Positions 21,733 to 32,533 of a DNA stretch of 64,000 nt are shown in pieces. The notes beneath the pieces are model-generated. The model searched no databases, was not told the DNA's origin, and worked only from the letters and a program-made list of their open reading frames with translations. Each line of letters starts with the position of its first letter. Position 1 is the first letter of the stretch. Both the position numbers and the translations under genes were made by a program. This stretch comes from Cardamine occulta (Eukaryota > Streptophyta > Magnoliopsida > Brassicales > Brassicaceae): the NCBI GenBank assembly GCA_028015245.1, contig CM051367.1:654347-718346 (forward strand), given 5' to 3'.

Positions 21733-22077
21733 AATCAAGCAACAAATACCCAACAAGGAATAAAGAAGAGAGGCCCAAGAAGAGAAGGCCAGAACGGCCC
21801 CTAATTATTTTAAATCTCCAACAGCTCTATTTTGAACTCCAGCGGCTATATTACTATTCCCAGCAGATAGATTAGACTCCGAACTACAAGATACACCTAG
21901 TTATTTTTTGCATTTAAAAGTTCTATAAATATGTAATCCATTGTAACACTTTACAACTCTTGAGATAATAAAATCTCACAAGAGATAATAAAATCTCTCT
22001 ATTCTCCAATCTTATTATTATTCATTCATTCTACTCTCATTCTTGTTTCTAGCAGACTTAAACTCTGAATTCTAACA
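21733..22077 (+). repeat. 3' LTR of Copia C
   Basis: The LTR is about 345 bp, beginning TAATCAAGCAAC and ending TTCTAACA. It is preceded by a weakened polypurine tract, AAGTTTGAGGGAGAG (about 21718-21732). The TATA box is at 21924-21931. Confidence 0.82.
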
Positions 22078-25000
22078 CTTTTTTTAGGTCAATCAGCTTG
22101 AAATGGCCAAATCCTTGTAAATGAAACCATTGATTCTTCATATTTACATCAGTAGGTGGTATTTCAGCCTCCAGATGTGTCTTCTTGTTACAACTCCCAA
22201 CAATTACCATTTGAAACTCCTATGATATTCTAATGACTAACCAAAAGATGATATAAGTTATAATACTTGTTTCTTAGTTTGACTTGTCTCTACACCTTGG
22301 TAGCATGCTTAATCACGTTATCAAAAGTGCTAAAAGGCTGAATCAAAGCCTTTTACGAAGTTTCATCACTCAAACCCAGTACTGAGCAAACAATGGCTTT
22401 CGATAATGGCTTGAAATGGCCAAATCGTTGTTAGTGAAACCATTGTTTCTTCATATTCACAACAATAGGTGTTGTTTAAGCATCCATATAAGTATTCTTG
22501 CTTGCACTCCCCCTATTCATCATTAGAAACTCTTATGAGATTCTAAGAACTAACCAAACTATGGTATAATCTTTATTGCTTGTTTCTTACTTTGACTTGG
22601 ATCTACACCTTGGTAGCATGCTTAATCACGTTATCAAAAGTGCTAAAAGGCTGAATCAAAGCCTTTTACGAAGTTTCATCACTCAAACCCAGTACTGAGC
22701 AAACAATGGCTTTCGATAGTGGCTCTTCAACATCTCAAAGCTGTTGGGAGAGATTAGACTCCTATGACTACACTTTAACAATTCTGTTCACTCTTATTTG
22801 TATCTTTAAGAGTCATAACTCTATTTTAAGGTCTATCAGCTTGAAATGGCCAAATCCTTGTTAGTGAAACCATTGTTTCTTCATATTCACATCAATAGGT
22901 GTTGTTTAAGCATCCATATAAGTATTCTTGCTACCACTCCCCGTATTCATCATTAGAAACTCTTATGTGATTTTAAGAACTAACAAAACTATGGTATAAT
23001 CTCTAATGCTTGTTTCTTACTTTGACTTGGATCTACACCTTGGTAGCATGCTTAATCACGTCATCAAAAGTGATAAAAGGCTGAATCAAAGCTTTTTATG
23101 AAGTTTCATTACGGAAACCCAGTAGAGAGCAAACAATGGCTCTCGGTAGTGGCTCTGGATCATCTCAAAGCTGTTGGGAGAGATTAAACTCCTATGACTA
23201 CACTTCAACACTTCTATTCACTCTCATTTGTATCTTGAAGGGTCATAACTCTTTTTTTAGGTCAATCAGCTTGAAATGGCCAAATCCTTGTAAATGAAAC
23301 CATTGATTCTTCATATTTACATCAGTAGGTGGTATTTCAGCCTCCTGATGTGTCTTCTTGTTACAACTTCCAACAATTACCATTTGAAACTCCTATGAGA
23401 TTCTAATGACTAACCAAAAGATGATATAAGCTATAATACTTGTTTCTTAGTTTGACTTGTCTCTACACCTTGGTAGCATGCTTAATCACGTTATCAAAAG
23501 TGCTAAAAGGCTGAATCAAAGCTTTTTACGAAGTTTCATCACTCAAACCCAGTACAGAACAAACAATGGCTTTTGATAGTGGCTCTTCAACATCGCAAAG
23601 CTGTTGGGAGAGATTAAACTCCTATGACTACACTTCAACACTCTTGTTCACTCTCATTTGTATCTTGAAGAGTCATAACTCTGTTTTTAGCTCTATCAGC
23701 TTGACATGGCCAAATCTTTGTTAGTGAAACCATTGATTCTTCATATTCACATCAATAGGTGTTGTTTAAGCATCCATATAAGTATTCTTGCTACCACTCC
23801 TCATATTCATCATTAGAAACTCTTATGAGATTCTAAGAACTAACCAAACTATAGTATAATCTCTAATGCTTGTTTCTTACTTTGACTTGGATCTACACCT
23901 TGGTAGCATGCTTAATCACATCATCAAAAGTGCTAAAAGGTTGAATCAAAGCTTTTTATGAAGTTTCATCACTCAAACCCAGTAGAGAGGAAACAATGGC
24001 TCTCGGTAGTGGCTTTGGAAGATCTCAAAGATGTTGGGAGCGCTTAAACTCCTATGACTACACTTCAACACTTCTATTCACTCTCATTTGTATCTTGAAG
24101 GGTCATAACTCTTTTTTAGGTCCATCAGCTTGAAATGGTCAAATCCTTGTAAATGAAACCATTGATTCTTCATATTCACATCCATAGGTGTTGTTTCAGC
24201 CTCCAGATGTGTCTTCTTGTTACAACTCCCAACAATTACCATTTAAAACTCCTATGAGATTCTAACGACTAACAAAAAGATGATATAAGTTATAATACTT
24301 GTTTCTTAGTTTGACTTGTCTCTACACCTTGGTAGCATGCTTAATCACGTTATCAAGAGTGCTAAAAGGCTGAATCAAAGCCTTTTATGAAGTTTCATCA
24401 CTCAAACCCAGTACAGAGCAAACAATGGCTTTCGATAGTGGCTCTTCAACATCTCAAAGCTGTTGGGAGAGATTCAACTCCTATGACTACACTTCAACAA
24501 TTCTGTTCACTCTTATTTGTATCTTGAAGAGTCATAACTCTGTTTTAAGGTCTATCAGCTTGAAATGGCCAAATCCTTGTTAGTGAAACCATTGTTTCTT
24601 CATATTCACAACAATAGGTGTTGTTTAAGCATCCATATAAGTATTCTTGCTACCACTCCCCCTATTCATCATTAGAAACTCTTATGAGATTCTAAGAACT
24701 AACCAAACTATGGTATAATCTCTAATGCTTGTTTCTTACTTTGACTTGGATCTACACCTTGGTAGCATGCTTAATCACGTCAACAAAAGTGATAAAAGGC
24801 TGAATCAAAGCTTTTTATGAAGTTTCATCACTCAAACCCAGTAAAGAGGAAACAATGGCTCTCGGTAGTGGCTTTGGAAGATCTCAAAGATGTTGGGAGC
24901 GCTTAAACTCCTATGACTACACTTCAACACTTCTATTCACTCTCATTTGTATCTTGAAGGGTCATAACTCTTTTTTAGGTCCATCAGCTTGAAATGGTCA

Positions 25001-26264
25001 AATCCTTGTAAATGAAACCATTGATTCTTCATATTCACATCCATAGGTGTTGTTTCAGCCTCCAGATGTGTCTTCTTGTTACAACTCCCAACAATTACCA
25101 TTTGAAACTCCTATGAGATTCTAATGACTAACCAAAAGATGATATAAGTTATAATACTTGTTTCTTAGTTTGACTTGTCTCTACACCTTGGTAGCATGCT
25201 TAATCACGTTATCAAAAGTGCTAAAAGGCTGAATCAAAGCCTTTTACGAAGTTTCATCACTCAAACCCAGTACTGAGCAAACAATGGCTTTCGATAATCG
25301 CTTGAAATGGCCAAATCCTTGTTAGTGAAACCATTGTTTCTTCATATTCACAACAATAGGTGTTGTTTAAGCATCCATATAAGTTTTCTTGCTTGCACTC
25401 CCCCTATTCATCATTAGAAACTCTTATGAGATTCTAAGAACTAACCAAACTATGGTATAATCTCTAATGCTTGTTTCTTACTTTGACTTGGATCTACACC
25501 TTGGTAGCATGCTTAATCACGTCATCAAAAGTGATAAAAGGCTGAATCAAAGCTTTTTATGAAGTTTCATTACTGAAACCCAGTAGAGAGGAAACAATGG
25601 CTCTCGGTAGTGGCTTTGGAAGATCTCAAAGATGTTGGGAGCGCTTAAACTCCTATGACTACACTTCAACACTTCTATTCACTCTCATATGTATCTTGAA
25701 GGGTCATAACTCTTTTTTTAGGTCAATCAGCTTGAAATGGCCAAATCCTTGTAAATGAAACCATTGATTCTTCATATTTACATCGATGGGTGGTATTTCA
25801 GCCTCGCGGATGTGTCTTCTTGTTACAACTCCCAACAATTACCATTTGAAACTCCTATGAGATTCTAATGACTAACCAAAAGATGATATAAGCTATAATA
25901 CTTGTTTCTTAGTTTGACTTGTCTCTACACCTTGGTAGCATGCTTAATCACGTTATCAAAAGTGCTAAAAGGCTGAATCAAAGCCTTTTACGAAGTTTCA
26001 TCACTCAAACCCAGTACAGAGCAAACAATGGCTTTCGATAGTGGCTCTTCAACATCTCAAAGCTGTTGGGAGAGATTAAACTCCTATGACTACACTTCAA
26101 CACTCGTGTTCACTCTCATTTGTATCTTGAAGAGTCATAACTCTGTTTTTAGCTCTATCAGCTTGACATGGCCAACTCTTTGTTAGTGAAACTATTGATT
26201 CTTCATATTCACAGCAATAGGTGTTGTTTAAGCATCCATATAAGTATTCTTGCTACCACTCCTC
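22078..26264. repeat. Satellite block 4, between two inverted Copia copies
   Basis: These are ~430-bp monomers, alternating types. Two deleted monomers share both a junction (GATAATGGCTTG near 22402, GATAATCGCTTG near 25293) and the linked variant CTTGCACTCCCCC (near 22500 and 25392). The spacing is about 2.89 kb, roughly seven monomers less the deletion, so this segment was duplicated as a unit. No gene is seen. Confidence 0.93.
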
Positions 26265-26651
26265 TGTTAGAATTCAGAGTTTAAGTTTGCTAGAAACAAG
26301 AATGATGTTAGAATTCAGAGTTTAAGTTTGCTAGAAACAAGAATGAGAGTAGCTGAATGAATAATAATAAGATTGAGAATAGAGAGATTTTATTATCTCT
26401 TATGAGATTTTATTATCTCAGTAGTTGTAAAGTGTTACAATGGATTACATATTTATATAACTCTTAAACGCAAAAATAACTAGGTGTATCTTGTAGTTCA
26501 GAGTCTAATCTATTCGTTGGGAATAGTAATAGAGCCGTTGGAGTTCAAAATAGAGCTGTTGGAGACGAAAACAATTTGGGCGTCAGTTCTGGCCTTCTCT
26601 TCTTGGGCCTCTCTTCTTTTATTCCTTGTTGGGTATTTGTTTTGATTAATA
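26265..26651 (-). repeat. 3' LTR of Copia A, with 41-bp end duplication
   Basis: It begins TGTTAGAATTCAGAG on the plus strand. The first 41 bp (26265-26305) are repeated directly at 26306-26346, which makes this LTR longer (387 bp) than its partner (348 bp). It ends next to the polypurine tract (minus strand AAGTTTGAGGGGGGAGT, 26652-26668). Confidence 0.85.
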
Positions 26652-26735
26652 CTCCCCCCTCAAACTTAGCGGAATGAGTGTGGAGACTAAGTTTGATTTT
26701 CCAGAAACAAATCCTCACAACTACCTCATTAAAAA

Positions 26736-26776
26736 CCTCACAAGTACAAACCCAGTGGGAAAAACTCCTTGTGAGG
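26736..26776 (-). other. Conserved hairpin (Copia A)
   Basis: A perfect 9-bp stem, CCTCACAAG (26736-26744) with CTTGTGAGG (26768-26776), surrounds a loop that on the minus strand reads GTTTTTCCCACTGGGTTTG. GGTTTTTAATGAGG follows on the minus strand. It lies between RNase H and the polypurine tract. Confidence 0.75.
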
Positions 26777-26813
26777 AAAAGAGTGTAGTGTCTCTGGAAA
26801 TGGAGAGGCATGA

Positions 26814-27252
26814 TCAAGGATGAGTGAGATCTATTAGTCCAAGCTTGCTCTGAATGTGGTTGCAAATCTTGAGACTTGTAGATTTGGTGAATATGTCAGC
26901 AAGCTGATCTTTGCTTCTTGTGTAGCATGGGAGGATTACTCCTTCAATGATCTTCTCTCTAACTTTGTGACAATCCACTTCTATGTGCTTGGTTCGTTCA
27001 ATGGAAGACTGAGTTTGTAGCAATGTGAATTGCTGCTTGATTGTCACAATGCATGGTAATGGGACTTGTGCTCTCAATTCCCAGACCCTTTAGAAGCGCC
27101 TTTAGCCATACTAGCTCATTTGTGAGCTTCTTCATTGCTCTATACTCACTTTCAGCGCTTGAGCATGAGACGACCTTTTGCTTCTTAGATTTCCAGGTTA
27201 CTAAGTTCCCTCCAATAAATGTGCAATAGCCAGTTGTGGATTTTCTATCCAT
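26814..27252 (-). pseudogene. Copia RNase H (A)
   Basis: Reading leftwards from MDRKSTTGYCTFIGGNLVTW, it contains CSSAESEYRAMKKL and MHCDNQAAIHIATNSVFH, then TKHIEVDCHKVREKI and DIFTKSTSLK, ending LGLIDLTHP. This is the full Copia RNase H order. One frameshift near 27000 separates the two halves. It corresponds to 21138-21560 in Copia C. Confidence 0.85.
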
Positions 27253-27690
27253 CGTATCTCAGCATAATCCGCATCACAATAGCCCTAACTTCGAGTACTA
27301 TTATTCTTTCCCATCCAAACACCTTGCCTGGTGATCCTTTGATGTATCTCGAAATTCTTTCCACCATATTCGAGTGGTGCACCAAGGGCTCTTTCATGTG
27401 TTGGCTTACCTGATTCACAGCAAAGCATAGGTCGGGCCTTGTTATGGTTAAGTAAATTAACTTACCTAAGGCCGCCGGTATTAGATGGATCTTCAAATGG
27501 TTTGTCGAAGTGGATCTTGTCTTTTCTCCCCCTTTCTCCTGACCTTGTAGCCATCTTCCAGAGGTGTCTTGGCGGTTTAGAACCTAATTTTCCTGTCTCT
27601 ATAAACCGTCGAGTGAATATTTTCTTTGGGATAGAAACAAGCCTTCAGGAGGCGTATCTCTATACCTAGAAAATATTTAAGTTCACCTAG
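27253..27690 (-). pseudogene. Copia RT-RNase H connection (A)
   Basis: It includes the conserved LGKLIYLTITRPDLCFAVN, then QVSQHMKEP and ISRYIKGSPGKV. Frameshifts occur near 27300, 27480 and 27600. Copia C lacks this whole section. Confidence 0.75.
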
Positions 27691-28330
27691 ATCTTTTATA
27701 TCAAATACAGATTTAAGGAAAAGTTTGGTTTCTTGAATACCTCTTGATCATTCTTAGGAAATGATCAAGTCATCTACATATACCAAGACTACAATGATTC
27801 CTTGAGCACTTTGAGAAGTAAACAAGGTGTGATCAGCCTCTGATCTTTTAAATCCTTTGGCTGTTAGTGTAAAGCTTAGCTTGTGGTACCAGGCTCTTGG
27901 GGATTGCTTCAAGCCATAAATGGCTTTTCTAAGTTTGAAAACTTTGCCATGAGGAATTGAACTTTCAAGACCTGGTGGAGGCTTCATGCTTCATGTACAC
28001 TTCTTCTTCAAGCTCTCCTTGGAGGAATGCGTTTTTGACATCCATTTGCCATAATTCCCAAGATAGATTGGTTGCCAATGATAAAATCACTCGAACTGTA
28101 TGGAGCTTAGCCACTGGTGCAAAGGTGTCCGTATAGTCTTCTCTATAAGTTTGAGTAAATCCCCTTGCAACCATTCGAGCTTTATACCTTTCAATTTCTC
28201 CATTGCTGTGATACTTGATGGTGAATACCCATTTAGATGTCACAGCTCTTTTTCTCGAAGGTAGATCACTTACATCCCAAGTGTGATTTCTAACCATTCA
28301 TTCTTATCTCAGCATCTATAGCATCCATCC
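27691..28330 (-). pseudogene. Copia reverse transcriptase (A)
   Basis: From the right it reads NHTWDVSDLP, SKWVFTIKY, YKARMVARGFTQ, TFAPVAKLHTVRVIL, QMDVKNAFLQGELEEEVYMK, then after a frameshift near 27980 PPPGLESSIPHGKVFKLRKA, IYGLKQSPRAWY and the catalytic YVDDLIIS at about 27754-27780. The active site is intact; the frameshift prevents a continuous enzyme. Confidence 0.87.
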
Positions 28331-29093
28331 AGGACCTTGATTTCTTTTGCTTCTTCATAGGTCTTTGGAATGTAATGCTGCTCTATCTTTCAAGGAATGC
28401 TTGATGATCTGATGGCAAGAGGGCAAGAGAACACTGAGCTTGGATAGGGTGAGCCACAACTTGATGGTTATAATAGACCCTAGTTTGTTTCCAATGAGTG
28501 CGGACCAAATCTTTGGCGTGTGCTTCTTCGTAAGGTTGGTGCTGGTGCCTCTTCTTCCTCATGATATTCATTTTCTGAATATCAGCTTCTCGTGGAGTTT
28601 CTTGATTAACTCCCCTTGTTCATTCTTTATCGTCATTCTCTTGTTCATTTTGAATATTTACCCTTTCTTCTTGAATCTGATCTTCTTGATTGTTTTGCGA
28701 GGGCTGTTTGATCTTCATTCATTTGAGGAAGACCCATGTGACTTAAAATGTGTTGAAGAGAGGCTGCTTCGATCTGTTGTAGAGTCAGCCAAGTCTTTCA
28801 CACTTTCCCGACTTCTCAAAATAACTTTGATCTTCTAGGAATTTTACATCTCTGAGCGTCATGATGCGTTTGGTGCTTGGATCATAGCATCTGTACCCTT
28901 TTGAGTAGTGGAGTATCCAATGAACACGCTTAGTGCTTTTAGCATCTAACTTATTCCTTTGATCCCTTGGCCTAAGACAAAACAAACACTACCAAACCTA
29001 CGTAAGTGATTAATATTTGGTTTGGTTTTGTTTAATACCTCAAATGGTGATAAGTCATCTAACACGCTTCTAGTGCTTTTAGCATCTAACTTA
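28331..29093 (-). pseudogene. Copia integrase C-terminal part and linker (A)
   Basis: Next to Copia B it reads PFEVLNKTKPNINHL, FGSVCFVL, then KLDAKSTKRVHWILHYSKGY and MTLRDVKFLEDQSYF, followed by an acidic linker broken by stops (28390-28780). A 139-bp segment (28923-29061) is repeated in part at 29062-29093 and, beyond Copia B, at 34722-34836. The original element therefore had a short tandem duplication here before Copia B inserted. Confidence 0.75.
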
Positions 29094-29124
29094 TATTGAG
29101 AAAAGGCATTCCGTGAAGATGGCC

Positions 29125-29276
29125 GGTTACTATTCATCTCGGGTACTATTCATCCCGAGACCGAGATTACTATTCAACCCGTGAATCTATTAAGAAAAGG
29201 CATTCTGTGTAGAAGATTGGGTACTATTCATCTCGGGTACTATTCATCCCGAGACCCCGAGATTACTATTCATCCG
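29125..29276 (+). promoter_or_regulatory. ACTATTCAT repeat cluster, candidate LTR enhancer
   Basis: Six copies of (T)ACTATTCA(T/A)C alternate with CTCGGG and CCCGAG, forming imperfect inverted repeats. The same array is in the 3' LTR (34352-34503) and, in shorter form, in the LTRs of the non-autonomous element. Its place upstream of the TATA box suggests a transcription control region; that is inference. Confidence 0.5.
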
Positions 29277-29338
29277 TGCTGTAAGCTGCGGTTTCACTTT
29301 TACTGCAGTTTTTTTTATCTAGGGCATCCTCCTTCTTC

Positions 29339-29346
29339 TATAAAAG
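29339..29346 (+). promoter_or_regulatory. TATA box in Copia B 5' LTR
   Basis: TATAAAAG in CTTCTTCTATAAAAGGAG. The 3' LTR has it at 34567-34574. Confidence 0.6.
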
Positions 29347-29486
29347 GAGAAACCCTTTTCTCTTGTTATTTAACACAATATGGGCGCCTCCTTAGGCTTA
29401 TAAGAAGAAAATGGCTGTGGCTTTCATTCTCTCTAATTAGTCTAATCTCTGTCCTAATTTTTCCATCTAATCTCTTTAAAATCTCA

Positions 29487-29500
29487 TGGTATCGAGCAGG
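29487..29500 (+). other. Primer binding site of Copia B
   Basis: TGGTATCGAGCAGG directly follows the 5' LTR. It shares TGGTATC with the tRNA-Met site but then diverges, as does the site of the non-autonomous element. Confidence 0.7.
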
Positions 29501-29837
29501 TTCTTGATTCTCTGTTTGTTTTCAATCAGTTCTAGCTATTCTCTTGATTTCTCCTCGATTACTATTCTGTTCTTGCTCAGCCATTTTTGTTCTCAAGTTC
29601 TGAAACCCTAAAATTGTTTGTTCTCCTTGTTAACACTTGTTGATCTTAGCAGATCTTTGTTCCATCTCTGTTCTTTTAATCTCCATTGCTGCCCTCTACA
29701 GATCTGCAGATCTCTTACGGTTTTTACAGATTTGAGATCTTGTAACATGATGACACCAACAGAATTTTTGATTTATTAGCAAAGTTAGGATCAATCTAGA
29801 AATTTGTGGGTGCATTGGCTGTAAGAAACTCTGAAGC
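29501..29837 (+). other. Copia B leader, no gene
   Basis: This is the untranslated leader between primer site and gag start. It is T-rich with GATCTGCAGATCTC-like short palindromes near 29698-29712. I see no credible reading frame. Confidence 0.6.
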
Positions 29838-31790
29838 ATGGATTCTTCAAAATCTGTTCCTATACCAGTTACTCTCAAAGGTGTGAACTACTTGCTCTGG
29901 GCTAGAACCACCAAGACAAATCTGTGTGGTCGTGGTCTTTGGAATCACATTGAAACCCAAGATAAGAAAGTAATCACAAATGAAGATGGAAAAGAGATCA
30001 GTGGAGATCCAAGTTTTGAAGATGGCAAATGGTTTCAAGAAGATCAGGGGGTTCTTGGACTACTTCAAAACTCACTTGAAGCTGCAATACTTGAAGCTTA
30101 TTCTTATTGTGAGACGGCAAAGGAGTTATGGGACACACTAAAGAATGTCTATAGAAATGTCTCCAATCTTTCTCGAGTGTTTGAAGTTAAGAAAGCTATC
30201 AACAATCTTAGCCAAGAAGATCTTGACTTCACAAAACACTTTGGAAAATTCAGATCACTATGGGCTGAACTCGAGATGCTAAGACCTTTCTCGGTAGATC
30301 CAAGTACTCTCAAGGAAAGGGGTGAACAAGATAGGGTCTTTGGTTTGCTTCTCACATTGAACTCGGCTTACAATGATCTCATCAAGCACATCCTTAGAGC
30401 TGAGAAGTTACCAAGCTTAGATGAGGTGTGCTCTCAAATGCAACATGAACAAGGCTCAGTAGGTCTCTTCAGTGGCAAAGGGGAAATGGTCATGGCACAT
30501 AAAGTTACTTTCAAGTCTGAAGATAGGAAGATTCTTATGTGTGATCACTGCAAGAAGAGAGGCCATATCAAGGACAAATGTTGGATACTACATCCACATC
30601 TTAAGCCAGCAAAGTTCAAGGTTCAAGCGAACTACTCTCAAGAAGCCTCAACTGAGCAAGCTCAGGCTGGAGCATCTAGACAAGGAGATGAACTGGCTAT
30701 GGTTGCCTACTCCAATGATGTTGTTAGGAAGTCGGACCTTGAAGCTCTTATCAAGTCCATTGCTGCCCTTACCAATAAAGAATCCGGTATCACTCACTTT
30801 GCTTCTTTACCTAAATCACAAAATAAAACATTGATTATTGATTCTGGGGCTTCTCATCATATGATTAGTAACCCTAACCTCATTAATAATGTTAAAACTA
30901 TTAATGGAAATGTGATAATTGCAAATGGTGATAGGATCCCCATAAGAGGAGTAGGTGATTTAAAACTTTGTGATAAGAACTCTAAAGCGTTCTTTATGCC
31001 CGAGTTCACCTCTAATCTTGTCTCAATAAAAAGAGCTACAAATGATCTTAACTGCTATGCTATATTTGGTCCTAATAGCTTTCATTTTCAGGATATTGAG
31101 AGTGGGAAAGTTCTGGGAGAAGGGAACACTAACGGTGACTTATATGTTTTTGAGGATTCTCCAGCAACAAAATCTACTTCTCTTTCTTGTCAATCATGTT
31201 ATGCTGTTAGCCCAAATAAACTATGGCATGATAGACTTGGTCACCCTCATGCTAGGGCTTTAGAAATTATGTTACCCCATGTTGTCTTTAATCATATGAA
31301 CTGTGAAGCATGTATTCTAGGAAAGCATTGTAAAACTGTTTTTCCTAAGTCTTCAACTATCTATGAAAAATGTTTTGATCTTGTGCATTCAGATGTTTGG
31401 ACTGCCCCATGTTTATCTAGAGACAATAATAAATACTATGTTACATTTATTGATGAGAAATCGAAATATACATGGGTCACATTGCTTGCATCTAAGGATA
31501 GAGTATATGATGCATTTGTTAATTTTCAATCATATGTTACTAACCAATTTAATGCCAAGATCAAGGTATTCAGGTCTGATAATGGTGGGGAATACACTAG
31601 TCACAAGTTCAAAGATCACTTAGCAAAATATGGGATCATACACCAAACTAGCTGCCCATATACACCTCAACAAAATGGTGTAGCTGAGAGGAAGAATAGA
31701 CATCTTATGGAAGTTGCAAGATCCATGATGTTTAACACCAATGTCCCAAGGAGATTCTGGAGTGATCTTTGTGGCGACTTGTTACGATAA
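29838..31790 (+). CDS. Copia B gag-protease-integrase, truncated by frameshift (650 aa)
   Basis: The frame opens MDSSKSVPIPVTLKGVNYLL, the usual Copia gag start. The nucleocapsid zinc knuckle is CDHCKKRGHIKDKC (CX2CX4HX4C, about residues 235-248). Protease has LIIDSGASHHMI (about 332-343). The GAG-pre-integrase HHCC zinc region starts KLWHDRLGHPH and continues to CEACILGKHC (about 467-508). Integrase has all three acidic positions: HSDVW, SDNGGEY and GVAERKNRH. The frame ends soon after RRFWSD, where the Copia A sequence continues AVMTACYLINRIP; two bases appear to be missing near 31785. A normal Copia polyprotein would run on through RT and RNase H. The protein as read could be made up to this point. 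Confidence 0.9.
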   Translation: MDSSKSVPIPVTLKGVNYLLWARTTKTNLCGRGLWNHIETQDKKVITNEDGKEISGDPSFEDGKWFQEDQGVLGLLQNSLEAAILEAYSYCETAKELWDTLKNVYRNVSNLSRVFEVKKAINNLSQEDLDFTKHFGKFRSLWAELEMLRPFSVDPSTLKERGEQDRVFGLLLTLNSAYNDLIKHILRAEKLPSLDEVCSQMQHEQGSVGLFSGKGEMVMAHKVTFKSEDRKILMCDHCKKRGHIKDKCWILHPHLKPAKFKVQANYSQEASTEQAQAGASRQGDELAMVAYSNDVVRKSDLEALIKSIAALTNKESGITHFASLPKSQNKTLIIDSGASHHMISNPNLINNVKTINGNVIIANGDRIPIRGVGDLKLCDKNSKAFFMPEFTSNLVSIKRATNDLNCYAIFGPNSFHFQDIESGKVLGEGNTNGDLYVFEDSPATKSTSLSCQSCYAVSPNKLWHDRLGHPHARALEIMLPHVVFNHMNCEACILGKHCKTVFPKSSTIYEKCFDLVHSDVWTAPCLSRDNNKYYVTFIDEKSKYTWVTLLASKDRVYDAFVNFQSYVTNQFNAKIKVFRSDNGGEYTSHKFKDHLAKYGIIHQTSCPYTPQQNGVAERKNRHLMEVARSMMFNTNVPRRFWSDLCGDLLR

Positions 31791-32533
31791 ATAGGATACC
31801 AACAAGGATCCTAACTGATTTAAGCGCCATTTGAGGTATTGAACCGAACCAAACCTTCTATTGATCACTTACGAGTGTTTGGTTGCATTTGTTTTATCTT
31901 GAGACCAGGTGAACTGAGGGACAAGCTTGAAGCTAAGCGCAAAAAATGCCCGTTCCTAGGCTAATCTACTACTCAAAAGGGCTACAAGTGCTATGATCTC
32001 TCAAAGAACAGAACAATTGTATCAAGCGATGTCAAATTCATTGAGCACCAAGGGTATTACGATAAGAAGGATTGGGGGAGTTTGAAAGATTTGGCATGAT
32101 CACCATCGAGATAGAGCTAGTCTCCAACATCTCCTTAGTCGACTTGGGAATCCTCCTCCTCGGAGAGAAGAACACTCTGATAATGTCGAAACCAACCAAC
32201 AAGGAGTGGAGACTACAGAAGATCAACCCAATTCTGAGCTTGGGAATACACATGCTGCTCCAAACCCCATGGAAGAAACTGATACCACTGAGCACACTCA
32301 GCCGGAACCAAACCCACTTGACATGGAACAAGACCAAGATCAAGATGAGGATGGTATGACTGAAGATGTGGTTCAAGAGGATCACCATGATGAGGTTAGA
32401 CATGAAGTAGAAACTCCTCCTCCTCCACCACCACCTCCTCTTGGGGGCTACTAGACAGAGGTTTGGACCCGAACATTGGAAGGTCACTAGAGTCTATTTC
32501 AATAACTAAGCTGTGGCGCATCCTATATAAGCT
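31791..32533 (+). pseudogene. Copia B integrase C-terminus and linker
   Basis: After the frameshift, integrase remnants continue (INRIPTR, PFEVLNRTKP, VSSDVKFIEHQ-like). They are followed by an acidic, Pro-rich linker at about 32206-32454 ending in a run of eight prolines. Several frame changes occur. The antisense frame across 32038-32487 is a shadow of this linker. Confidence 0.7.

Larger units (their letters stand above)
16908..22077 (+). mobile_element. Copia retrotransposon C, decayed
   Basis: The element has two similar LTRs (16908-17240, 21733-22077), a perfect tRNA-Met primer site, and gag, protease, integrase, reverse transcriptase and RNase H remnants in Copia order on the plus strand. 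It belongs to the same family as Copia A (26265-37721). All domains carry frameshifts or stops, and about 440 bp between reverse transcriptase and RNase H are missing near 21137. No target duplication is visible, and about 13 bp of satellite are missing between the two flanks, so the locus changed after or during insertion. Confidence 0.88.
29094..29486 (+). repeat. 5' LTR of Copia B
   Basis: The LTR is 393 bp, from TATTGAGAAAAGG to AAAATCTCA. Its first 190 bp hold repeated TACTATTCATC units within CCCGAG/CTCGGG palindromes, and AAGAAAAGGCATTC repeats the LTR start internally (29192). TATAAAAG lies at 29339-29346. Confidence 0.92.

Noticed and set aside
32038..32487. Minus-strand frame of 149 codons in Copia B
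   Set aside because: It is antisense to the acidic, Pro-rich linker of the polyprotein and shows no domain of its own.
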